Part shown: positions 33,655-41,350 of the stretch, piece by piece
Numbering within the stretch: the first letter of the stretch is position 1
Layout of the letters: each line of letters begins with the position of its first letter
Origin: JANJTY01 sp038257155
Lineage (GTDB): Bacteria; Pseudomonadota; Gammaproteobacteria; Xanthomonadales; Xanthomonadaceae
Assembly (NCBI GenBank): GCA_038257155.1
Contig: JBBSJP010000022.1
Coordinates: 1-64,000 of the forward strand
Direction: 5' to 3'
DNA length: 64,000 bases
Position numbers and translations under genes: made by a program
Notes under the pieces: generated by a model
Databases searched by the model: none
Told to the model about the DNA's origin: nothing
Seen by the model: only the letters and a program-made list of their open reading frames with translations

Positions 33655-34373
33655 GGCGCTGCGCCAATTCGTGCGAACTCGCCTGCATCGATCGGTTGGA
33701 AACGCAGCCGGTCACCCGGCGCCAGCAGGGCGGGCGATTCGCGCTGCGGGTCGAACAGGGCAAGCGGACAGCGTCCGATCAGGCGCCAACCACCCGGGCT
33801 TGCGCGTGGATAAATACCGGTCTGCGCACCGGCAATGCCGACGCTGCCGGCAGGCACCATTGCGCGTGGCGTGGCCAGGCGGTCCGCGCAAAGTGCGGGG
33901 TCCATGCCAAGCAGATAGGGAAAGCCGGGCGCAAAGCCCAGCAGTGCAACGCGATACTCCGGCGAACTGTGCCGCTCGATCAGGGCCGCTGGAGTGAGGC
34001 AAAGTTCGGCCGCGAGCGACTCCAGATCCGGACCGAACTCACTGCCATAGCAGACCGGAAGCTCGATCAGTCGATTTGCCCGCGGGGTGGGTTCGTCGCC
34101 GGGCAACGCATCGAGCGTTTCTCGGACCAACCGCGCCGCCGACTCCATCGAAATGACACCATCGACGATGGCAGCAGGCTTCACGAAAACAGCAAGACTG
34201 GCATAGGCCGGAACCAGGTCCTCGACCCAATCGAAGGACCGCTGCCGCAGCGCAGCGGCCAGGTTGTGCACGCGCTGATTCAGCGCGGGGTCGATGCGCG
34301 CGCCCAGTTGCAGCAAGAGGCAGCCGTCCGAAAGCGCTTCAATACATGGATGCGCTTCGGCAGCCATGTTCAT
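33651..34373 (-). CDS. pxpB: 5-oxoprolinase subunit B
   Basis: 240 aa, of the KipI / allophanate-hydrolase-subunit-1 family. Visible are PAYASLAVFVKP, IELPVCYGSEFGPDLE, the HSSPEYRVALLGFAPGFPYL block and TPRAMVPAGSVGIAGAQTGI with YPRASPGGWRLIGRCP. It forms the PxpBC complex that supports ATP-dependent opening of 5-oxoproline. Its ATG overlaps the stop of the upstream HIT gene. Confidence 0.96.
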   Translation of the reverse strand: MNMAAEAHPCIEALSDGCLLLQLGARIDPALNQRVHNLAAALRQRSFDWVEDLVPAYASLAVFVKPAAIVDGVISMESAARLVRETLDALPGDEPTPRANRLIELPVCYGSEFGPDLESLAAELCLTPAALIERHSSPEYRVALLGFAPGFPYLLGMDPALCADRLATPRAMVPAGSVGIAGAQTGIYPRASPGGWRLIGRCPLALFDPQRESPALLAPGDRLRFQPIDAGEFARIGAAP

Positions 34374-34789
34374 TCGAGGTCGAGTGCGGCCTTCAGATCA
34401 TGCAGGCGCAGCATCAGGGCGTCGTCGCCGTACGCCACGGTGTTGCCGATGCCGAACACCGGGGCCGGCCAGGCGGCGTCCAGTCGGCTGCGCGCCACGA
34501 TGTGCACGTGCAGCTGAGGCACGATGTTTCCGAGCATGGCGATATTGAGCTTGTCAGGTTGGCACACGGATGACAGGGCACGCGCGGCGCTATCGATCTC
34601 GCGGATCAGCTCGCCCTGCGCTGAAGGATCGAGGTCGGTCAGTTCCCGCAGATCGGGCCGCTGCGGCACCAGGATCAACCAGGGATAGCGCGCGTCGTTC
34701 ATCAGCAATACCCGGCACAGCTGCAGCTGACCGAGCGCCACGGTGTCGGCGGCGAGCTGCGGGTGCAGGCGGAAGGAGTTCACAGACAT
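34370..34789 (-). CDS. HIT-domain protein with QxHxH in place of the full triad
   Basis: 139 aa from the ATG at 34789, which overlaps the upstream stop by one base (TGATG). The conserved region is MNDARYPWLILVPQRPDLRE and NIVPQLHVHIVARSRLDAAW. The active-site motif reads QLHVH rather than HxHxH, so the first His of the triad is Gln; the central nucleophilic His remains. Proteobacterial relatives with QLHxH are common and usually annotated only as HIT proteins. The coupling with the pxp genes may be only transcriptional. Confidence 0.85.
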   Translation of the reverse strand: MSVNSFRLHPQLAADTVALGQLQLCRVLLMNDARYPWLILVPQRPDLRELTDLDPSAQGELIREIDSAARALSSVCQPDKLNIAMLGNIVPQLHVHIVARSRLDAAWPAPVFGIGNTVAYGDDALMLRLHDLKAALDLE

Positions 34790-35466
34790 CAGACGCGCGT
34801 ATTGGGTCGCAGCATGCGGTCGAAGAACGACAGGGTTCTCTCCAGGGCCAGGCGCGCGCTTTCCGGATGGAATCCGTCGCGTTCGTCGCAATTGAAGCCA
34901 TGCGTGCCGGGCCAGACGTGGAACTCGGCCAATGGTTGCAGTTCGCGATGCTTGGCCACGTCTTCCGGCGGAATCAGTGGATCATCGTCACCGAAGTGAA
35001 ACAGCATCGGTGCCTGCGAATGTTCGTGCAGGAAGGGCACACTGCGTCCGCCGTAATAGCTCACAGCCGGCAGGCTGAGGCGGTTGTGGGCGAGGAATGC
35101 AACGGTTCCGCCCCAGCAGTAGCCAACCACGCCGACGATGGCCTCCTCGCCTTCCAGCAAGCGTTGCGCCGCCTGCACGTCGTCGACTGCGCGATCAAAG
35201 CCGGTCTGCTCGGCCAGTTCGCGGCCGCGCTTCGTGCCTTCCTCGTCGTAGGGCAATTCAACACCGCGCTCGACGTGGTCGAACAGGCAGGGCGCCAGGG
35301 CGATGTAGCCATGCGCGGCGAAGCGGTCCACCTGGTGCTTTATGTGGGAATTGACCCCGAAAATCTCCTGCACCACCACCAGGGCGCCCTTCGGCGGGAT
35401 GTGTGGATCCGCTCGCCAGGCGACGATGCGGCCGCGCGGCGTTTCCAGTGATACCGGGTGAGCCAT
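34789..35466 (-). CDS. Dienelactone hydrolase family protein
   Basis: 225 aa with an alpha/beta-hydrolase fold. The nucleophile elbow VGVVGYCWGGTVAF has Cys as in dienelactone hydrolases (GxCxGG), the acid is in FHFGDDDPLIPPEDV and the His in WPGTHGFNCDERDGFH. N-terminal VVVQEIFGVNSHIKHQVDRF is also typical. It hydrolyses an ester or lactone; no aromatic-degradation genes are near, so the substrate is unknown. First gene of the pxp operon, upstream region shared with divergent rimO (gap 129 bp). Confidence 0.93.
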   Translation of the reverse strand: MAHPVSLETPRGRIVAWRADPHIPPKGALVVVQEIFGVNSHIKHQVDRFAAHGYIALAPCLFDHVERGVELPYDEEGTKRGRELAEQTGFDRAVDDVQAAQRLLEGEEAIVGVVGYCWGGTVAFLAHNRLSLPAVSYYGGRSVPFLHEHSQAPMLFHFGDDDPLIPPEDVAKHRELQPLAEFHVWPGTHGFNCDERDGFHPESARLALERTLSFFDRMLRPNTRV

Positions 35467-35595
35467 TGACTATTCCCCCCAAGGTGGTCGGCGTCACTCT
35501 GGATTGTAGACCCGCCAAGCTCGTTGGGAAGCACCTCGGAAACGCCAACCGCCGAAATCCGCGATAATCCGCGCCCCACACGCGGCTTGAGCACG

Positions 35596-36942
35596 ATGTC
35601 CCTGTCCCAACCCAAAGTCGGTTTTGTCAGCCTGGGCTGCCCCAAGGCCCTGGTCGACTCCGAGCGCATCCTCACCCAACTCAAGGTCGAGGGCTACGAC
35701 ATCGTGCCCAGTTACGCCGCCGCCGACGTGGTGGTGGTCAACACCTGTGGTTTCATCGATTCGGCGGTGACCGAGTCGCTCGATGCCATCGGCGAGGCCC
35801 TGGCCGAAAACGGCAAGGTGATCGTTACCGGCTGCCTCGGCAAGCGCCCGGAGCAGATCCGCGCCGCACACCCGGATGTGTTGTCGATCAGCGGTCCGCA
35901 GGATTACGCCAGCGTGATGAACGCGGTGCATGCCGCGCTGCCGCCGCGCCACGATCCCTTCGTCGATCTGACGCCGGATTACGGCCTCAAGCTGACTCCG
36001 AAGCACTACGCCTATCTGAAGATTTCCGAGGGCTGCAATCACCGCTGCAGCTTCTGCATCATTCCCTCGATGCGTGGCGACCTTAAGTCGCGCCCGGTCG
36101 ACGAAGTGCTGCGCGAGGCCGAAAAGCTGGCGCGCGGCGGGGTCAAGGAACTGCTGGTGATCTCGCAGGACACCAGTGCCTACGGTGTCGACGTGAAGTA
36201 CGCCGAGCGCGAATGGCGCGGCAAGCCCTGGCAGACCCGCATGAAGTCGCTCTGCGAAGGCCTGGCGGAACTGGGCCTGTGGACCCGGCTGCACTACGTC
36301 TACCCGTACCCGCATGTGGACGACATCATTCCGCTGATGGCCGACGGCAAGCTGCTGCCGTATCTCGACATTCCCTTCCAGCACGCCAGCCCGCGCATCC
36401 TGAAACTGATGAAGCGGCCCGGCGCGGTCGACAGGACGCGCGAGCGCATCGCGCGCTGGCGCCAGACCTGTCCCGAACTGACCATCCGCAGCACCTTCAT
36501 CGTCGGCTTCCCGGGCGAGACCGAGGCCGAATTCGAGGAGCTGTTGGATTTCCTCGACGAGGTCCAGCTCGACCGCGTTGGCGCGTTCGCCTACTCGCCG
36601 GTCGAGGGTGCCGCCGCCAATGCCTTGCCCGATCCCGTGCCCGAAGACCTCAAGCAGGAGCGCCTGGCACGTTTCATGGCGAAGCAGGCCGAAATCAGCG
36701 CGCACAAGCTCGAAGCCAAGATCGGCAGCGTGCAGACGGTGCTGGTGGATGCGCTCGACGGCGACCTGGCCTATGCGCGCAGCAAGGCCGACGCGCCCGA
36801 GATCGACGGCATGGTGCAGATCCAGGACGGCTTCGCCGCAGGTCTCGCCCCTGGCCAGTTCGTCGACGTGACCATCATGGGCAGCGACGAGCATGACCTG
36901 TTCGCCGTGGTGGATCCGGAATTCGATCCCGACTTCGATTGA
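35596..36942 (+). CDS. rimO: Ribosomal protein S12 methylthiotransferase
   Basis: 448 aa from the ATG at 35596. It is a radical-SAM enzyme that adds a methylthio group to Asp88 of ribosomal protein S12. The N-terminal UPF0004 domain has KVGFVSLGCPKALVDSERIL with three Cys for the first cluster, the radical-SAM motif is CNHRCSFCIIPSMRGDLKSR, and a C-terminal TRAM domain follows (LVDALDGDLAYARSKADAPE). Length is normal. Monocistronic. Confidence 0.98.
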   Translation: MSLSQPKVGFVSLGCPKALVDSERILTQLKVEGYDIVPSYAAADVVVVNTCGFIDSAVTESLDAIGEALAENGKVIVTGCLGKRPEQIRAAHPDVLSISGPQDYASVMNAVHAALPPRHDPFVDLTPDYGLKLTPKHYAYLKISEGCNHRCSFCIIPSMRGDLKSRPVDEVLREAEKLARGGVKELLVISQDTSAYGVDVKYAEREWRGKPWQTRMKSLCEGLAELGLWTRLHYVYPYPHVDDIIPLMADGKLLPYLDIPFQHASPRILKLMKRPGAVDRTRERIARWRQTCPELTIRSTFIVGFPGETEAEFEELLDFLDEVQLDRVGAFAYSPVEGAAANALPDPVPEDLKQERLARFMAKQAEISAHKLEAKIGSVQTVLVDALDGDLAYARSKADAPEIDGMVQIQDGFAAGLAPGQFVDVTIMGSDEHDLFAVVDPEFDPDFD

Positions 36943-36980
36943 GACTTCGGCACTAGGCGCCGATCACGCGCACGGAATCA

Positions 36981-36998
36981 GGCAACCAAAAGGTTGCC
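36981..36998. promoter_or_regulatory. Probable ArsR operator, site 1
   Basis: Perfect palindrome GGCAACC-AAAA-GGTTGCC. The same arms recur at 37026-37043, centre to centre 45 bp, both preceded by TCA. Placed just upstream of the SRPBCC-ArsR operon, it is likely a binding site for the ArsR-type dimer encoded there. Confidence 0.65.
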
Positions 36999-37025
36999 AA
37001 TCGACGTCCCGGCGCGTAGGATTCA

Positions 37026-37043
37026 GGCAACCTGGAGGTTGCC
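37026..37043. promoter_or_regulatory. Probable ArsR operator, site 2, overlapping the ribosome binding site
   Basis: GGCAACC-TGGA-GGTTGCC, ending one base before the start codon region of the SRPBCC gene. The loop and right arm contain the GGAGG ribosome binding site, so a bound repressor would block initiation, and the same hairpin in mRNA could hide the site. Confidence 0.65.
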
Positions 37044-37044
37044 C

Positions 37045-37533
37045 ATGTCCACGGATCGTATCGAGAAGCAGATCGTCCTGAAGGCCCCGCGCGAACGCGT
37101 CTGGCAGGCCATTGCCGACTCCGGCCGCTTCGGCACCTGGTTTGGCATCGTATTCGAAGGTCCTTTCGTCGCCGGGCAGCGCGTCGCCGGCCGCATCGTG
37201 CCGACCCGCGTCGATCCGGAAGTGGCGCGGCTGCAGGAACCCTGGAACGGCATGGCCTGCGATTTCCACATCGAGTGCATCGAACCGATGTCGCGTTTCA
37301 GCTTCCGTTGGCATGCCTACATGGAGGGGCCAGCAGAAGACCCGCAGGGTCTCGCCATGACCCTGGTCGAGTTCGTGCTCGAAGACCAGGGCGAGGGCAC
37401 CATCCTGCGGATCAGCGAATCCGGCTTCGATCGCGTGCCACTGGCCCACCGCGCCAAGGCCTTCGCCGAGAATGCCGATGGCTGGGCGATGCAGACGCAA
37501 CTGATCGCCAAGTACCTCGCGTTGCCGGCATGA
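37045..37533 (+). CDS. SRPBCC-domain protein (AHSA1-like)
   Basis: 162 aa from the ATG at 37045. The N-terminal IEKQIVLKAPRERVWQAIAD and the later RFSFRWHAYMEG and RISESGFDRVPLAHRAKAFA are typical of the Aha1-like START/SRPBCC fold, a cavity that binds hydrophobic ligands. The very common partner is an ArsR-family regulator, and here the next gene is one, overlapping as ATGA. Two palindromes precede the gene. It probably binds or turns over a small hydrophobic molecule sensed by the regulator; the ligand is unknown. Confidence 0.9.
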   Translation: MSTDRIEKQIVLKAPRERVWQAIADSGRFGTWFGIVFEGPFVAGQRVAGRIVPTRVDPEVARLQEPWNGMACDFHIECIEPMSRFSFRWHAYMEGPAEDPQGLAMTLVEFVLEDQGEGTILRISESGFDRVPLAHRAKAFAENADGWAMQTQLIAKYLALPA

Positions 37534-37871
37534 ATCGAAGGCGCCGCGCGGCCCGGCCCCTGGTCGAATCGGCCGCGCTGTTCGCCGCGCTCGGCGATCC
37601 CACGCGACTGCGTATCGTCACCCGCCTGTGCGACAGCGGCCCCTTGCCCACGCTGCGCCTCGGCGAAGGCGGCGAGCTCACCCGCCAGGCTGTCAGCAAG
37701 CACCTGCTGGCACTTGAGCAAGCCGGGCTGGTGCAGAGTTCGCGCATCGGACGCGAGCGCATCTGGGAGCTGCGGCCGCAGCGTCTGGATGAGGTGCGCG
37801 AGCTGCTGGCGCAGGTTTCGGCACAGTGGGACGAGGCGCTGTTGCGTTTGCGTGCGCTGCTTGAGGCCTAG
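37530..37871 (+). CDS. ArsR-family winged-helix transcriptional regulator
   Basis: 113 aa with the helix-turn-helix FAALGDPTRLRIVTRLCDSG and LTRQAVSKHLLALEQAGLVQ, then the wing SSRIGRERIWEL. The metal-binding ELCVCDL motif of ArsR/SmtB is absent, as in regulators partnered with SRPBCC proteins. It overlaps the SRPBCC gene by 4 bp and likely represses its own operon through the GGCAACC palindromes upstream. Its stop codon TAG lies within the CTAG at the left end of the inverted-repeat element. Confidence 0.93.
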   Translation: MNRRRRAARPLVESAALFAALGDPTRLRIVTRLCDSGPLPTLRLGEGGELTRQAVSKHLLALEQAGLVQSSRIGRERIWELRPQRLDEVRELLAQVSAQWDEALLRLRALLEA

Positions 37872-38229
37872 CCTGCATTTCTCACACCGGCGCACGAAGT
37901 TGCCCTGCACCTCAAATCAGCATTGCGATTGTGAAATCCAAGGCCCCGAACAGGCCGTACGGCTGCAACTTCGCGCATCGCGGCCCTCATTCGGCCGCTG
38001 CGCGGCTGCGCGGGTGCTTCGCCCCGACCGGCCTCGCGGCGTCTGGCTTGCTCTTACGGCGGGCTGTCCTGCCCGCCGCCCTTCGGGCTTGCAGTCGCAG
38101 TTCGCGCGCGCTCCCGGCGCGCGCAGTCAGTTGGCCAGTAGCTACAGCTACTGGCCGCCCTCCGGAGCGGCGCCAGGCACCACGATACCGGCGCGATCAT
38201 CCGCGACCGGAGTGAGAAATGCAGGCTAG
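37868..38229. mobile_element. 362-bp MITE-like element with 23-bp inverted ends
   Basis: The left end 37868-37890 and right end 38207-38229 are reverse complements with one mismatch; each starts with CTAG then CCTGCATTTCTCAC. CTAG at both outer ends could be part of the repeat or a 4-bp target duplication. Inside are several strong hairpins: CGGCGGGC/GCCCGCCG, GCGCGC/GCGCGC and the 11-bp GGCCAGTAGCT-AC-AGCTACTGGCC near 38130-38155. No transposase or convincing ORF is inside. It is a non-autonomous element or a structured repeat family. It fills most of the 527-bp gap between the ArsR gene and the next gene; the remaining 169 bp shows nothing recognisable. Confidence 0.6.
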
Positions 38230-38398
38230 ACCTTCAGTCGCGGCAGCGCGTTGATGGCTCGGTCCGCTTCGGATGGTGTGCCTGTCTGCTGACCCTGAAC
38301 CGCTCCAAGCGCGCCGTCTGCGCCCGTGACTTCCGGCCTACAGGTCGCGGACCGCGACTCCGTACCCTTGGCGGCCCGAGACAAGGATTTCTCCGCCC

Positions 38399-40621
38399 GT
38401 GCTGCGAGCACTCGTGCTTTTGATGCTGTGCTTCGCGCCGCTGGCGCAGGCTGCGCTGGTGATCGATGGGCGGATCGACGAACCCGATTGGGACACCGCG
38501 CAGCGCTTCGGCGAGTTTGTCGCGGTGCAGCCGCTGACCGGGGAGCCGGCGCCAGCCGACCGCCGCGCCGAAGCGTTGTTGCTGTCCACGCCGGAAGGCA
38601 TCGCGGTCGCGATCCGCGCCTGGCATCCGGCGTCGGTGCCGCAGACCCGGGCGCGCATCCCGCGTGACGGACGCCAGCCGGTGGATCGCTTCAATCTGAT
38701 GATCGATTTCAATGCCGACGGTCGCACCGGCTACGACTTCACCATCACCACGGCCGGCGATATCACCGACGAGTCGATCAACAACCAGAACAGTTTCAGC
38801 TACGACTGGGACGGCGCCTGGCAGCACGGCGCGGCCGACTTCGACGGCGGCTATTCGGTCGAGTACCTGATTCCCTGGTCGACCGCGGCAATGGCCGACT
38901 CCGGTGCTGCGACGCGCACCATCGCGATCTATTTCGATCGGGTGATCGCCGCCACCGGCGAGCGCTACGCGTTTCCGAATGCAAGTTACACGCGGCCGCG
39001 CTTCCTCAGCGATTTCCACCGCATCGAGATCCCGCAGTTCCGCCAGCACCTGCTGTCGCTGACGCCCTACGGCGTCGCCCTGTCCGACCTCAACAGCAAG
39101 GACGTCGAGTTCAAGACCGGTGTCGACGTGTTCTGGAAGCCGAACGGCGACCATCAGTTTGCACTCGCACTCAATCCGGATTTCGGCCAGATCGAAAGCG
39201 ACCGGTTGGTGGTCAATTTCAGCGCGAACGAGACCGTGTTCAGCGACAAGCGACCGTTCTTCACCGAGAACCAGGGCTACTTCAATCTGCAGCACAGCCT
39301 CGGGCAGCTGTTCTACACCCGGCGCGTGGGTGGACCGAGCGACGACGGATTGGGCGCAGCCGACATACGCCTCGCGTTGAAGGCGATCGGTAGCGTCAAT
39401 GGCTTCGGCTACGGCGCGTTCATGGCGAGCGAGGACGGTGAGGCGGGACGCGACTTCCTGCTACTGCGGGGCACCGTGGGCGACGAAACCCTGCTGGGCG
39501 GTGCGACCGTGAGCCACGTCGATCGTCCCTTCCTCGATCGTCGTGCCACGGTGACCGCGCTGGATGCGAACTGGAAGCCGAATGCGCAGTGGACGGTGCG
39601 TCCGTTGTTGCTGCACAGCGCGGTTGAGCAGGCGGGTGTGCGCAGCGAGGGCCTTGGCGCCGGCGTGGTGGCGGACTGGGACATGGCCGGTCCATGGCGA
39701 CAGCAGTACTTCGCGCTGTGGTCGGATGACAGCCTGTCCCTGAACGACCTTGGCTACCAGGATCGCAACGACTTCCTAGCCTTAGAATGGGAAACCGGCT
39801 TCCGCCAGGATGAGCTGCCGCCCGATTCGCGCTTCGCCAGCCACGACTGGGAGTTTGAGCTGGTGCACCGCGAGAGCAGCAATGGGCTGCGTCTTGCCGA
39901 TACCGTTTCGGTCTACCGCAGCTCGCAGCGACGCGATGGTGGCAGCCAGTTCGCCCTGCTGCGCTGGCGGGCGAGTGCCTTCGACGACCGCATCTCGCGC
40001 GGCAATGGGCCGCTGCGCGTGCAGGGCGGGCCGCAACTGTTCCTCGAGCGCGATCGCCCGCGCCAGGGCGACGGACGCTGGGCCTGGTATGCCAACCTGG
40101 AAATATTCCCGAATGCGGTCGAGGGCCACTCGATCTATGGCGGCGTGCAACCGCGTTTCCACGTTGGTCCACGCTTCAATGTCGACCTGGGGCTGTACTT
40201 CTGGCGCCAGCCCGACTGGCTGCTATGGCAGGAGGGCACCGAGTTCGGCAGCTTCCGTACCCAGCGCGCCGAGCTGTTCTCCAACCTCAACTGGTTCGTG
40301 GGCGAAAAGCACGAACTGCGCATCAAGTTGCAGGCGATCGCCATCGACGCCAGCGCTCGCCAGGCACGGCGCCTGCTGCCGGACGGCCAGTTGGTCGACA
40401 GCGAGGCGGCACTGGAAGACTTCCAGTTGCGGAATCTCGGTTTCCAGGTGCGCTATCGCTATGCGCTCGGCCGCTTGAGCGACATCTACGCGGTCTACGG
40501 CCGCGGCGGCTTTGCCATCGACGACGAGCAGCGCGGTCTCAATGACACCTTGACCGATGTGTTCTCGCTCAAGGACGATCACCAGTTGCTGCTCAAGATC
40601 GCTTATCGATTCGAGCTCTGA
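38399..40621 (+). CDS. DUF5916 outer-membrane-type protein with CBM9-like domain
   Basis: 740 aa from a GTG at 38399, with signal peptide MLRALVLLMLCFAPLAQA. The N-terminal 200 residues (IDGRIDEPDWDTAQRF, RFNLMIDFNADGRTGYDFTI, YSVEYLIPWSTAAM) resemble family-9 carbohydrate-binding modules. The rest has the DUF5916 hallmark NPDFGQIESDRLVVNFSANE and FFTENQGYF, then alternating strands ending in an aromatic Phe-x-Leu (IAYRFEL), consistent with a beta-barrel. Probably outer membrane; function unknown, a role in binding or transport of sugars or peptides has been suggested for relatives. Monocistronic. Confidence 0.85.
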   Translation: MLRALVLLMLCFAPLAQAALVIDGRIDEPDWDTAQRFGEFVAVQPLTGEPAPADRRAEALLLSTPEGIAVAIRAWHPASVPQTRARIPRDGRQPVDRFNLMIDFNADGRTGYDFTITTAGDITDESINNQNSFSYDWDGAWQHGAADFDGGYSVEYLIPWSTAAMADSGAATRTIAIYFDRVIAATGERYAFPNASYTRPRFLSDFHRIEIPQFRQHLLSLTPYGVALSDLNSKDVEFKTGVDVFWKPNGDHQFALALNPDFGQIESDRLVVNFSANETVFSDKRPFFTENQGYFNLQHSLGQLFYTRRVGGPSDDGLGAADIRLALKAIGSVNGFGYGAFMASEDGEAGRDFLLLRGTVGDETLLGGATVSHVDRPFLDRRATVTALDANWKPNAQWTVRPLLLHSAVEQAGVRSEGLGAGVVADWDMAGPWRQQYFALWSDDSLSLNDLGYQDRNDFLALEWETGFRQDELPPDSRFASHDWEFELVHRESSNGLRLADTVSVYRSSQRRDGGSQFALLRWRASAFDDRISRGNGPLRVQGGPQLFLERDRPRQGDGRWAWYANLEIFPNAVEGHSIYGGVQPRFHVGPRFNVDLGLYFWRQPDWLLWQEGTEFGSFRTQRAELFSNLNWFVGEKHELRIKLQAIAIDASARQARRLLPDGQLVDSEAALEDFQLRNLGFQVRYRYALGRLSDIYAVYGRGGFAIDDEQRGLNDTLTDVFSLKDDHQLLLKIAYRFEL

Positions 40622-40744
40622 GGCGCGTAGCTGCGTTGGCGGAATGTCCGGCGCGGTCGACGATCATTTCGCTGCGCAGAGTCCAACCGGGTCCGACACC
40701 AATTGCTGCATACCCGCCGTGATGCCACCCAACACGTCAGGTAT

Positions 40745-41350
40745 TCAGCCCTGCGGTATTCCGTGCATGTCCGGCAGCTTGTGCGCGATGCCCTTGTGAC
40801 AGTCGATGCAGGTCTTCTCGCCACTTTCCAGCCAGCGCTGGTGCACATTGGCGGCGCGTGGGCCCTGGCGGGTGAAGTCCATGTAGTCGAAGTTGTGGCA
40901 GTTGCGGCACTCGAGTGAATCGTTGGCCTTCAGCCGCGCCCATTCGTGCATCGCCAACTCGAGGCGCTTGTCGAGGAAACGCTCGCGCGTGTTGATCGTG
41001 CCAAAGAGGTTGCCCCAGACTTCCTTTGAGGCCTGCATCTTGCGAGCGATCTTGTCGGTCCAGTCGTGCGGCACGTGGCAGTCGGGACAGGTCGCGCGCA
41101 CGCCCGAGCGGTTGCTGTAGTGGATCGTGCCCTTGAGTTCCTCGAACACGTTGTCCTTCATCTCGTGGCAGGAGACGCAGAACTGTTCGGTGTTGGTGGC
41201 CTCCAGGGCGGTATTGAAACCGCCCCAGAAGATGATTCCGGCGAGGAATCCGCCCACCGTGAGAAAACCCAGGCTGTAGTGCCGGCTGGGGCTGCGCGCC
41301 ACACTCCAGTGGCCAAGCAGCCAGCGCCGAAAGCGCGCCAGCATGCTCAA
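40745..41350 (-). CDS. napC: NapC/NirT tetraheme cytochrome c
   Basis: 201 aa with one N-terminal membrane helix (LGFLTVGGFLAGIIFWGGFN) and four CxxCH haem motifs: CVSCH, CPDCH, CRNCH and CIDCH. NapC takes electrons from membrane quinol and passes them to NapB. Last gene of napEFDABC; its ATG overlaps the napB stop region by 4 bp (41347-41350). Confidence 0.97.
   Translation of the reverse strand: MSMLARFRRWLLGHWSVARSPSRHYSLGFLTVGGFLAGIIFWGGFNTALEATNTEQFCVSCHEMKDNVFEELKGTIHYSNRSGVRATCPDCHVPHDWTDKIARKMQASKEVWGNLFGTINTRERFLDKRLELAMHEWARLKANDSLECRNCHNFDYMDFTRQGPRAANVHQRWLESGEKTCIDCHKGIAHKLPDMHGIPQG

Noticed and set aside
35494..36894. A 466-codon frame antisense to rimO
   Set aside because: rimO is unmistakable in the sense direction; the antisense translation is His/Arg/Asp-rich with no family match, typical of high-GC shadows.
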